NCBI RefSeq assembly: GCF_022213955.1
Contig: NZ_JAKNTW010000030.1
Span: 1 to 64,000 of the forward strand
From: Dolomitihabitans soli
Lineage (GTDB): Bacteria; Actinomycetota; Actinomycetes; Streptosporangiales; Streptosporangiaceae
Reading direction: 5' to 3'
Length of the DNA stretch: 64,000 bases
The translations under genes and the position numbers were made by a program. Shown here piece after piece: positions 56,394 through 64,000 of this stretch. The notes beneath the pieces were generated by a model. It saw nothing but the letters and a program-made list of their open reading frames with translations, had not been told where the DNA came from and did not search any database. Within the stretch, counting starts at the first letter, position 1; each line of letters begins with the position of its first letter.

Positions 56394-57170
56394 ATGAACA
56401 GGTGGATCGAGCTGGAAGGCGCCGTCAACGTCCGGGATCTGGGAGGGCTGGCCACTCTCGACGGCGGGGAGACGAAGTTCGGCCGGATCATCAGATCCGA
56501 CAACCTCCAGGAACTCACGCCCGGGGACGTGGCAAGGGTCGTCGGCGAGCTGAAGCTCAGGCATGTGGTGGACCTGCGCTCAGGACGCGAGGTGACGCTC
56601 GAAGGCCCGGGTCCGTTGACGGCCGTGCCCGAAATGACCATTCATCACCACACGCTGTTCGCCGAAGGCGGGACCCGCACCGACACCGATGCCGTCGACG
56701 TCAACCCGGTGCTGCCCTGGCACGAACGCCACGGCGACGCCGACCGGCGTGTCACCGGGTTGTACTACACCTACCTGCGGGAAAGGCCGGACTCCGTGGT
56801 GAGCGCCCTGCGCGCGATGGCGTCCGAGGACGGCGGGGCCATCGTGCACTGCGCCGCGGGCAAGGACCGCACCTCGGTGCTGTGCGCGCTCGCGCTCGAA
56901 ATCGCCGGCGCCGACCGCGCGGCGATCATCGAGGATTACCTCGCGACAGCGGACCGGCTCGAGCGGATTCTGACCCGGCTCCGCAGAAGCGACACCTACC
57001 GAGCAGATCTGGACCCCCGGTCGGCGAGCGAGCACCTGCCTCGCGCGCAGTACATCGAGCGCTTCTTCAACGTCCTCGACGCCCGCGACGGCGGCGTCCT
57101 GCGCTGGCTCGCACAACACGGCTGGACCGGCTCCGACACGGAGGCGATACGCGCCAAACTCCTGGACTGA
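56394..57170 (+). CDS. Tyrosine-phosphatase-like protein (Y_phosphatase3 type)
   Basis: 258 residues. The P-loop is HCAAGKDRT (152-160) with nucleophile Cys153 and Arg159. The N-terminal NVRDLGGL and RSDNL segments are typical of this bacterial PTP/lipid-phosphatase branch. It is the last gene of the forward operon. In an antibiotic cluster it might remove a protective phosphate from an exported, inactive form, or act on a phosphorylated sugar; both are inference. Confidence 0.82.
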   Translation: MNRWIELEGAVNVRDLGGLATLDGGETKFGRIIRSDNLQELTPGDVARVVGELKLRHVVDLRSGREVTLEGPGPLTAVPEMTIHHHTLFAEGGTRTDTDAVDVNPVLPWHERHGDADRRVTGLYYTYLRERPDSVVSALRAMASEDGGAIVHCAAGKDRTSVLCALALEIAGADRAAIIEDYLATADRLERILTRLRRSDTYRADLDPRSASEHLPRAQYIERFFNVLDARDGGVLRWLAQHGWTGSDTEAIRAKLLD

Positions 57171-57240
57171 GAGGTCTGCCGCGCGTTCACGCGCCGGTGA
57201 ACCCCCGGCGAGGGCGTCTGGTCTCGCCGGTGGCGCGCTT

Positions 57241-57270
57241 CGGCCGGCTCGGGCTCGGCTGAGCCGGCCG
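57241..57270. terminator. Strong hairpin between convergent operons
   Basis: CGGCCGGCTC and GAGCCGGCCG form a perfect 10-bp G/C stem around a 10-base loop, midway between the stop of the phosphatase (57170) and that of the methyltransferase (57282). There is no T run, but the position suits a bidirectional terminator. Confidence 0.7.
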
Positions 57271-57281
57271 CCCAGCGTCCC

Positions 57282-58121
57282 TCATGCCCTTTCCGCGACG
57301 ACGAACCGGGCGGGAATCGGATAAATGAGCTGCTTGTCGCGAGCGAACTTCGAAAGGGCGGAGATGACCGCCTCGCGCGCCGGACCCAGCCGATCGGCCG
57401 AGATCTTCTCCAGCCTTTCTCGCGCGCCGTGCGACCACATCCAGCGCCAGTAATGGGCGGGATCGTCGAAACGGGCCTGATACGTTTCGTCGACGACTCG
57501 CACACCGGTGAAGCCGTTGTTCGCCAGCACCTCTTCGACGCCGTCTCGGGTGCCCAAAGGATCCCGCGGCCGTTTCGGTGCGGGGCGTGCCTCGTTTTCG
57601 TACGGGAGGAGCGCGTCGTTGACGATGCGCGGAATCTCCGTGTCCTCCCGCCGATCACTGAGCCGGACGGTCATCACCAGACGACCACCGGGCCGGAGCA
57701 GCCGGGAGTACTTCGCGACCGCCACGACCGGATCGGACAGGAAGAATATGACGAACCCCGCAATGATCGCATCGAACGAGTCGTCTGAATAGTTGGGGGA
57801 CTCGGCATCGCCGATTTCCGCGCGGGCATGCCGGAGACCGCCCTCGGCGATCTTTGCGTTGACTTTGTCGATCATGGCAGGGGCGAGATCGATGCCCACC
57901 ACCGATCCGTCCGCTCCGACCGCCGCGGCGGCGGGAACAAGACTCGCGCCCCGCCCGCAGCCCACGTCGAGAACCGATTCGCCTGGCGCAAGTGCCGCGA
58001 GTTCGACCAGCCGAAGGCCCGCGGGCCCGAAGAAGTCCACGCCGACCTGGTCATAAACGGCCGCCGCGCGGTTGAACACAGCGGCTATGGATGATTTCCC
58101 CGTCGACTCTTCTGCCGCCAA
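57282..58121 (-). CDS. SAM-dependent methyltransferase
   Basis: 279 residues, class I fold. SAM motif I is VLDVGCGRGASLVPAA, followed by VVGIDLAPAMI and the post-I/IV region FDAIIAGFVIFF and LLRPGGRLVMTVR. It resembles UbiE/Coq5-like small-molecule methyltransferases. It is third in a reverse-strand set with the A domain and the SARP regulator. The target may be O, N or C in the product and cannot be read from sequence. Confidence 0.82.
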   Translation of the reverse strand: MAAEESTGKSSIAAVFNRAAAVYDQVGVDFFGPAGLRLVELAALAPGESVLDVGCGRGASLVPAAAAVGADGSVVGIDLAPAMIDKVNAKIAEGGLRHARAEIGDAESPNYSDDSFDAIIAGFVIFFLSDPVVAVAKYSRLLRPGGRLVMTVRLSDRREDTEIPRIVNDALLPYENEARPAPKRPRDPLGTRDGVEEVLANNGFTGVRVVDETYQARFDDPAHYWRWMWSHGARERLEKISADRLGPAREAVISALSKFARDKQLIYPIPARFVVAERA

Positions 58122-58205
58122 GACACGTCCTCCGGAATGTCAACGTGCGAACTGATTTGATCATGGACAATACCGCTCGGCGGGCCCGTCTCCGGGCTTC
58201 CGTCC

Positions 58206-59735
58206 TCACTCCGCCAGGCCGGCCGCGAGCCGCCTTCTGTCGATTTTGCCGTTGACGTTGAGCGGCAGGTCGTCCAGGTGAACGAAGCGCGACGGCGCCA
58301 TGTAGGCGGGCAACGACTCCTTGACGAGCACCGTCAGCTCCGCACCGCTCACCGGCCCGCCCGTGTACGCGGCCACCAGGTCGATTTCTCCGTCGTCCGA
58401 GGTCAGCGGGGTGACCACGGCGTCCACCACGCCCGGGTGCCGGCGCAGCACCGTCTCGATCTCCCCCAGCTCGATCCGGTAGCCGCGGATCTTCACCTGG
58501 TCGTCGAGCCGGCCCAGGAGCAGCAGCGACCCGCCGGACCGCGTGACCACGTCGCCGGTCCGATACCAGTGCCGGTCGGTGAGGGCGTCTCCCGCCTGGA
58601 ACCACACCGCCCGCCCGCCGTCGAACGCCACGAACCGGCCCTTGTTCTGCTCCGCGTTCAGGTAGCCGGGGAAACGCTGGACGCCTCGCACGCACAACTC
58701 GCCCTCGGTGGCCGGGCGCCCCTCCTGATCGAGGACGACCTGTTCGAGCCAAGGGTGTACGGCCCCGATGGGCACCGCCCCATTTCTGGTCCGTGGCCAG
58801 TCGGCGGGGTCGGCGGGCAGGCTGTAGCGGGCGCACGTGATGGTTGCCTCCGTGGGCCCGTAGAGGTTGTGAACGACACTCGCGGGGGCGGCCCGCCGCC
58901 ACTCGGCGGCCTGGTCGAGGGTGAGCTGCTCGCCGCCGAAAATGCTGTGCCGCAGTGTGGGCATCTGTTCCGGTGCCAGCGTGTTCAGGCGGCGAGCCAG
59001 CGACACGATCGACGGGACGGAGAACCAGTGGGTCAGCTCCCGCGTACGCACGTAGCCGCTCGGCGCCAGCAGGTCCAGCTTGGTGGGGACGACCAGCGCC
59101 GCACCCGATCCCCAGGCGACGAACATGTCGAAGACCGACAGATCGAAGGTCAGGTCGAACGTCTGGGAGAAGCGACAGCCCGGACCGGCCTCGAAGTAGT
59201 CGATGTTCGCCGCGAGATAGGTGTCCAGGCTGCGGTGGAGAATGGGCACGCCCTTGGGCACGCCCGTGGAACCCGAGGTGAACAGCACGTAGGCGAGGTC
59301 GTCAGCACCGCCGTGCCGGCCGAGCCCGGCGGCCCCGGGCAGGCGGCTCAGGCGCTCCGGGCTCACGGTCACCGTGGTGGCGGATGCCCCGACGTCCGTG
59401 GCGTCCTCACGGAGCAGCAGATCCACGCCGGCCCCCGCGCACATGAGCCGGTTGCGGGCCGCCGGGACGGAGGGATTGAGCGGCACCACGGCGGCGCCCA
59501 GGCGCAGCGCGGCGAGGTAACCCGTGTAGGCGACCAGGCTGCGGGCGGCCAGCAGGCCGACGGCCCGAGGCGGTCCCCCGTGGTGTTCGAGCAGGTGGCC
59601 GGCGAGCCGGTCGGCCAGGGCACGCAGCTCGCGGTAGGTCAGGCGGTGCGGGCCGACGTCGAGGGCGAGCCCGTCCGGGTTGCGCTCCGCACCGGCCACG
59701 AACCATTCGTACAACGTCACAAGGTGCTCCCCCAT
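58206..59735 (-). CDS. Stand-alone NRPS adenylation domain
   Basis: 509 residues, one A domain with no carrier. Core motifs are FTSGSTGVPKGVP, NLYGPTE, YRTGD, KIRGYRIELGEIE and NVNGKIDRRRL. A4 reads FDLSVFDMF, so Asp235 is kept; the specificity positions read about D-L-F-F-I-G-L-I-T-K, which I cannot assign. It must load one of the carriers in the main operon, the free PCP or the C-PCP protein being candidates. The start MGEHLVTLYEWF at 59735 matches the family N-terminus; an alternative at 59855 overlaps the SARP gene. Confidence 0.85.
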   Translation of the reverse strand: MGEHLVTLYEWFVAGAERNPDGLALDVGPHRLTYRELRALADRLAGHLLEHHGGPPRAVGLLAARSLVAYTGYLAALRLGAAVVPLNPSVPAARNRLMCAGAGVDLLLREDATDVGASATTVTVSPERLSRLPGAAGLGRHGGADDLAYVLFTSGSTGVPKGVPILHRSLDTYLAANIDYFEAGPGCRFSQTFDLTFDLSVFDMFVAWGSGAALVVPTKLDLLAPSGYVRTRELTHWFSVPSIVSLARRLNTLAPEQMPTLRHSIFGGEQLTLDQAAEWRRAAPASVVHNLYGPTEATITCARYSLPADPADWPRTRNGAVPIGAVHPWLEQVVLDQEGRPATEGELCVRGVQRFPGYLNAEQNKGRFVAFDGGRAVWFQAGDALTDRHWYRTGDVVTRSGGSLLLLGRLDDQVKIRGYRIELGEIETVLRRHPGVVDAVVTPLTSDDGEIDLVAAYTGGPVSGAELTVLVKESLPAYMAPSRFVHLDDLPLNVNGKIDRRRLAAGLAE

Positions 59736-59835
59736 GAACCCTGGGCCGGCTGATCGAAGTGGCGGACCGTCACCGTGCAGACCGTGGCGGTTGAGTACGT
59801 TTGACCGCGACACATATCCGGATTTTTCCCCGTAA

Positions 59836-60615
59836 TTATGTGTAAATAAGCTCATTGTCGTGACGAAGGATGCCCAGAAAGAGTTGCTGAAGCGCAGGCC
59901 CCGGTTCGAGTCCGAGCTCTTGGTTCAGCCTGGAACGGGCACGATCGTAAATGCCAAGGGCTTCCGCGCTGCCTCCGGCGGCATACAGGCATCGGATCAG
60001 CAGGGCGTAGGACCGCTCTCTCAAAGGGTGCTCGGCCACCAGTTTGCGTGCCATGGGGACGAGCTTCTTGGCCGGCAGATACGTGAGCTGAGTTTCCAGC
60101 AGAAGTTCCTCGGCATCTCCCTTCAGCTCGGTGAGGACCTGAAGCTGATCCTGAAGATAAAGGGACCCGCTGACGTTCATGCCCGCGGAAGGACCGCTCC
60201 AGAGCGCGAGCGCGGACTCCAGCAGCGCGGTGGCGGATTGAAGCCTCCCGTCGTCGACCGCCTTCCTGGCTTCGGCGCCCAGTTTGAGGAACCTGGCCAC
60301 GTCCAACTGCTCGGGCTCGACGAGCAACTGGTAGGAGCCGCTCTCCCCGCTGCCGCGAATCGTCCGGAGGTGGCGGGCCTGGTCGGGGGCCGTACGGCCG
60401 AGACATGAGCGCAGTCGCGCGGCGTACTGGCGAAGATTGGCCTCGGCGGAAGCGGGCGGGTCGTTCCACAGCATCATCATCAGCTTGCCGCGGGATATCG
60501 GCTCTCCTTGCTGAAGCAGCAATGCCGCCAGAAGCGCCCGGACGCTGGGAGAGGATATTTCCGTGGGACTCGTCCGCCCGATGCGCAGAGGCCCCAGAAG
60601 GCAGAATGTCGTCAA
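59836..60615 (-). CDS. SARP-family pathway activator
   Basis: 259 residues. The winged-helix DNA-binding domain (about 1-95, with RALLAALLLQQGEPISRGKL and LRQYAARLRSCLG) is followed by the BTAD domain (about 100-250). This is the size of classical small SARPs such as ActII-ORF4. It starts at a TTG with AAGGGG 6 bases upstream; the region before it is A/T-richer and likely carries its own promoter. As the only regulator inside the cluster, it is the probable activator of the NRPS operons. Confidence 0.9.
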   Translation of the reverse strand: MTTFCLLGPLRIGRTSPTEISSPSVRALLAALLLQQGEPISRGKLMMMLWNDPPASAEANLRQYAARLRSCLGRTAPDQARHLRTIRGSGESGSYQLLVEPEQLDVARFLKLGAEARKAVDDGRLQSATALLESALALWSGPSAGMNVSGSLYLQDQLQVLTELKGDAEELLLETQLTYLPAKKLVPMARKLVAEHPLRERSYALLIRCLYAAGGSAEALGIYDRARSRLNQELGLEPGPALQQLFLGILRHDNELIYT

Positions 60616-60998
60616 CTATATTCCCCTTTTCTGCGTGCAAGAGAGGCGAAATATATGATTGTCTTCCAGTACTCCGAATGGAAGTCGGCCGACCAGGCGC
60701 ACGCCCATCGCATAACGACGGCGGAGGGATGTGAGCGACAGAGGATTTTGGCAGAAACAACCATGATGTCGATTTTCTTCCCAACAGAGCGATTTTGACC
60801 GATATTCTCCCTTTTGTCAACAGCTCGCGTTGACTCATCGAATATGCCCCGCGTAGGTTAGTGCGTGTTTGGGTAGATCGTTTTCCGAGAAGATCGTTAA
60901 TGTTCGGCGTGGTGACGTGAACGACGGGTGTCGACAGCGCCAGGGGGACCGGATACCGCGGGTGCCGGATATTCATCCGTGCAGGTCATGGAGGCGCC
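60616..60998. other. Promoter region of the SARP gene; no gene seen
   Basis: About 380 bases with lower G+C than the rest. It must contain the SARP promoter on the reverse strand. No convincing frame, RNA or strong hairpin was found. Confidence 0.5.
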
Positions 60999-61094
60999 TT
61001 GGCGGCGTGCGACTTCTTCGAGCTTCGCACTCCCACCGGCGCCCGCCTGCACGTTCTGGCGGTCACCGAGCACGCCACCCGCCGTATCCTCGGC
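60999..61094 (+). pseudogene. Remnant of an integrase-core (rve) transposase
   Basis: About 32 codons, CDFFELRTPTGARLHVLAVT then EHATRRIL. This is the start of the rve catalytic core found in IS3/IS481-like transposases, including the first catalytic Asp. The similarity then stops. It lies on the right flank of the NRPS cluster, as the IS5-type remnant lies on the left. Confidence 0.65.
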
Positions 61095-61151
61095 GGGGGA
61101 AATCAAGTCGAAACGTCCTGCACTGATCCTCCCCGAGATGGCGATGGGAGC

Positions 61152-63104
61152 TCATCGGTTACCGGGTGCGGACGATGGGTGCGTCCAGGGCGTGCCGTGG
61201 TCGAGGTTGTGGTCCAGGATGACGGCCGCGTTGATCAGAGCCAGGTGGCTGAACGCTTGAGGGAAGTTGCCCAATTGCTCGCCGGTGAGCCCGATCTCCT
61301 CGGCGTACAGGCCGAGAGGGCTGGCGTAGGTGAGCATCTTCTCGAACGTGAGCCGGGCCTCGTCGAGCCGGCCGGAGCGGGCCAGCGCTTCGGCGTACCA
61401 GAACGTGCACAGAGTGAAGGTGCCCTCGTCGCCGCGTAGCCCGTCGGGCGAGGCGGCGGGGTCGTAGCGGTAGACGAGGCTGTCGGAGACCAGGTCCCGG
61501 TCCATGGCCCGCAGCGTGGTCAGCCACATGGTGTCCTGCGGGGAGATGAAGCCGACTGTCGGCATGAGCAGCAGGGAGGCGTCCAGAACATCGCTGCCGT
61601 AGTGCTGGACGAAGGCCTGCCGCTCGGGGTTCCAGCCGTTCTCCATGATCTGGCGGTAGACACGGTCGCGTTCGGTCAGCAGCCGCCCGTGGTCGGTGGG
61701 CCGGCCGCTGTGCTGGGCCAGGCGGATGGCGCGGTCGAAGGCGACCCAGGACATGAGACGTCCGTAGGTGAAGTCCTTGCGCCCGCCCCGCGTCTCCCAG
61801 ATGCCCTCCTCCGGCTGGTCCCAGTTGTCGCACAGCCAGCCCAGCATCCGCATGAGAGCGTCCCAGCCTGCGTGCATGGTCTGGAACCCGGACGTGTCGG
61901 CGAGATGGACGGCGTGCATGAGCTCGCCGTAGACGTCGAGTTGAAGCTGGTCGGCGGCGCCGTTGCCGACCCGGACGGGACGGGAGCCGCGATAACCCTC
62001 GAAATGGTCGAGCGTCTCCTCGTCCAGGTCGGACGAGCCGTCCACCCGATACATGATCTTCAAGGGCCCGGAGCTGTCACCGGCGTGCTCGGCGACGCGG
62101 TCACGCAGCCAGCCCGCGAAGGCGGCGGCCTCCTCGACATATCCGAGGCCGAGCAGGGCGTGGATGCTGAAGGAGGCGTCGCGGACCCAGGTGTAGCGGT
62201 AGTCCCAGTTGCGCTCGCCACCGACCTGCTCGGGGAGCCCGGTGGTGGGGGCGGCGACCATGGCGCCGGTCGGCGCGTACGTCATGAGCTTGAGCGCCAT
62301 CGCCGAGCGGGAGACCGCCTCGCGCCAGCGGCCTCGGTAGCTGGAGCGGCCGGTCCAGTCGCGCCAGAAGCCGGTGGTCTGCCGGTACGCGTCCAGGAAC
62401 TCGTGCAGGGGGACGCGCCGGGGGGCGATGTCCGCGGACTCCAGGACGACTCCGCTCGTCTCGCCGGCCCGCAGGCGCATGGCCAGCCGCACGCCCGTGC
62501 CTGCGCGTTCGGCGGGCCCGCACCCCTCGGCCAGGTGCAGCGTCAGGCTCAATGTGCCGTCGGTGAAGACGGCGCCCTCCGGTGCGAGGTGCACGTCGTG
62601 GTCGCGGCGGCCGTAGTCGAAGCGCGGCTGCAGGTCCATGACGAATCCCAGCTCGCCGCGGACGACGCGCACGACCCTGATCAGGCGGTGGTGGCGGGTG
62701 TCGCGCCCGGCCACCGGCATGAAGTCCAGCAGTTCGCCGACGCCTGAATCGGTCATGAAGCGGGTGATGAGGATGGCGGTGTCCGGCTGGTAGAGCTGCC
62801 TGCTGACGTATTGGCCGGTGTCCGGGGCGATCCGGAAGTGGCCACCGCGGTCGTGGTCGAGGAGCGAGGCGAACACGCTCGGGGAGTCGAAGCGGGGACA
62901 GCAGAACCAGTCGATCGTCCCGTCCGAGGTCACCAGGGCGGCCGTCTGCAGGTCGCCGATCAGGCCGTGGTCGCTGATGGCGGGATAGCGGGCCCGGGCC
63001 CTCACCGCATGCCCGTGCACAGGAGCCGGTCGCCCAGGGTTCGCCGCAGCCCTCTCACCGTCATCGCTCCTCCAGCCGCTGTGTCGTCCATCGCTTGCCG
63101 ACAT
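61152..63104 (-). CDS. Glycoside hydrolase family 15 protein (glucoamylase/trehalase type)
   Basis: 650 residues. The N-terminal domain starts ISDHGLIGDLQTAALVTSDG followed by TIDWFCCPRFDSPS, the hallmark of actinobacterial GH15 enzymes. The (alpha/alpha)6 barrel has RYTWVRDASFSIHALLGLG, PEEGIWETRGG with a likely catalytic Glu, and GDEGTFTLCTFWY with the second. It hydrolyses alpha-glucosides such as trehalose or maltodextrins in the cytoplasm (no signal peptide). Unrelated to the cluster; probably the first chromosomal gene on the right. Confidence 0.88.
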   Translation of the reverse strand: MSASDGRHSGWRSDDGERAAANPGRPAPVHGHAVRARARYPAISDHGLIGDLQTAALVTSDGTIDWFCCPRFDSPSVFASLLDHDRGGHFRIAPDTGQYVSRQLYQPDTAILITRFMTDSGVGELLDFMPVAGRDTRHHRLIRVVRVVRGELGFVMDLQPRFDYGRRDHDVHLAPEGAVFTDGTLSLTLHLAEGCGPAERAGTGVRLAMRLRAGETSGVVLESADIAPRRVPLHEFLDAYRQTTGFWRDWTGRSSYRGRWREAVSRSAMALKLMTYAPTGAMVAAPTTGLPEQVGGERNWDYRYTWVRDASFSIHALLGLGYVEEAAAFAGWLRDRVAEHAGDSSGPLKIMYRVDGSSDLDEETLDHFEGYRGSRPVRVGNGAADQLQLDVYGELMHAVHLADTSGFQTMHAGWDALMRMLGWLCDNWDQPEEGIWETRGGRKDFTYGRLMSWVAFDRAIRLAQHSGRPTDHGRLLTERDRVYRQIMENGWNPERQAFVQHYGSDVLDASLLLMPTVGFISPQDTMWLTTLRAMDRDLVSDSLVYRYDPAASPDGLRGDEGTFTLCTFWYAEALARSGRLDEARLTFEKMLTYASPLGLYAEEIGLTGEQLGNFPQAFSHLALINAAVILDHNLDHGTPWTHPSSAPGNR

Positions 63105-63369
63105 CCCCGGATGAGCGTGAAGTCATCATCAACTGTTGGCGCGTTTCTGACATTGCTCGCGACACGCTGCGGGCATGCCGCAAGCAAGCCGTCTGCCTGG
63201 AGAATGCCGCGTTGTTCACAGATCGGGGCGCAGCCGCCTCATGGGGGAACGCGTTCCCCTGATGTCGCCACCGGCGATCACGCCGCTGCCCAGCCTTTCA
63301 GGCAGCCTGGAACGGGCACCGCGGGAAGCGGATGCGGTGCGTCAGCGGTCAGCAAGGACGGGTGAACCC

Positions 63370-64000
63370 TCACGAGGGAGCACCCACCCGGCCGGCCTGG
63401 ATCGTGCTCCCCCGCGTGCTCTCGACCACGATCGGCACCCAGTCCGGAATCCGGCCGCGGAGTGCGCTGAGCAGGCCGGGGATCGGCGGCAGATCACCCG
63501 GCGTCCGCACGCGGATACGAAGCTCCCGGGAGACGACGTCGACGCCGGCGACCGACGAGTTCGGCACGGTGGAAATCCAGTCGGCGGCCACCGCCCTGGC
63601 CTGCGCGCTCCAGGACGTCAGCAGCCAGCTGACAACGGTGTTGGCGGACAACGGGACGACCACCAGGACCAGCAGCAGACACAGCGTGAGACGGGTACGG
63701 CGGCGGCTCCGGCCAGCAAGGGCGACGGCATCGGCGGCGTAACCCGCCGCGGAGAACACCGCGATTCCGCCGAGCACGAGAGCCAGCAAATTGGACAGAA
63801 AGAGCACCAGCGCGCCGAGCGCCAGCCAGCCCGCGCCCCGGCCGAGGCACACGCCGACGACGGCCAGCGGCGGGACCAGGGAGATGGCGATCGCCACACC
63901 CGGCAGCACGGCCGCGACGTCACGGCGGGCATGGGCCACGGCACCGGCCAGACCGGTGGCGAGCGCGGCCACCAGGTCCATGAGCTTCGGCGAGGTCCGT
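63370..64000 (-). CDS. DUF389 family membrane protein (partial)
   Basis: The frame runs off the right edge: codons upstream of the ATG at 63981 (RTSPKL) still match the family, so this ATG is internal and the N-terminus lies beyond the window. Visible parts include the helix VLPGVAIAISLVPPLAVVGV, further membrane segments and a soluble C-terminal tail. DUF389 proteins are membrane proteins of poorly known function. Confidence 0.8.
   Translation of the reverse strand, partial: RTSPKLMDLVAALATGLAGAVAHARRDVAAVLPGVAIAISLVPPLAVVGVCLGRGAGWLALGALVLFLSNLLALVLGGIAVFSAAGYAADAVALAGRSRRRTRLTLCLLLVLVVVPLSANTVVSWLLTSWSAQARAVAADWISTVPNSSVAGVDVVSRELRIRVRTPGDLPPIPGLLSALRGRIPDWVPIVVESTRGSTIQAGRVGAPS

Overview
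The window is about 70% G+C with overlapping start and stop codons, GTG/TTG starts, scattered TTA codons and AfsR/SARP-type regulators. This fits a filamentous actinomycete. The gene content suggests a Streptosporangium/Nonomuraea/Actinomadura-type genome, but that is inference; no rRNA, tRNA or CRISPR was seen.

Layout. (1) 169-6230: a tightly overlapping operon resembling lasso-peptide (RiPP) biosynthesis. It has a small unknown protein, an asparagine-synthase-like cyclase with an altered ATP loop, a PqqD-type recognition protein, a MauE/thioredoxin membrane protein, an S9-like serine hydrolase and an ABC exporter. No precursor peptide or B2 protease is visible. (2) 6706-9903: a large AfsR-type regulator. 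(3) 9.9-26.5 kb: a mosaic accessory stretch. It carries an orphan lantibiotic-dehydratase C-terminal-like gene, small enzymes, a phosphotransferase, a DJ-1/AraC pair, pyruvate oxidase, an AraC-hydrolase-ABC pair resembling siderophore-uptake loci, and a TetR/hydrolase pair with a perfect operator. Several gene remnants (SDR, serine recombinase, IS5-type transposase) show past rearrangement. (4) 26.9-60.6 kb: a large distributed nonribosomal peptide synthetase (NRPS) cluster with tailoring, glycosylation, export and regulation. (5) 61-64 kb: a GH15 glucosidase and a partial DUF389 membrane protein, apparently ordinary chromosome.

The NRPS cluster is the main attraction. It has four adenylation (A) domains: one Asn-like, one interrupted by an FkbM methyltransferase, one inside C-A-PCP-E-C, and one free-standing. 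It has four intact carrier domains (PCP), one dead carrier, four condensation (C) domains with the catalytic His, one dead condensation domain, one epimerase and no thioesterase. Tailoring genes are a NodU/CmcH carbamoyltransferase, a P450, a SyrP-like and a prolyl-hydroxylase-like 2-oxoglutarate oxygenase, an allantoate-amidohydrolase-like hydrolase and a SAM methyltransferase. UDP-galactopyranose mutase plus a two-domain glycosyltransferase point to a galactofuranose-type sugar. Export is by an ABC pair whose nucleotide-binding domains have decayed in complementary ways. A SARP regulator closes the cluster.

My reading is a hydroxylated, carbamoylated and probably furanosylated short peptide built by modules that must work in trans. 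I do not recognise the product.
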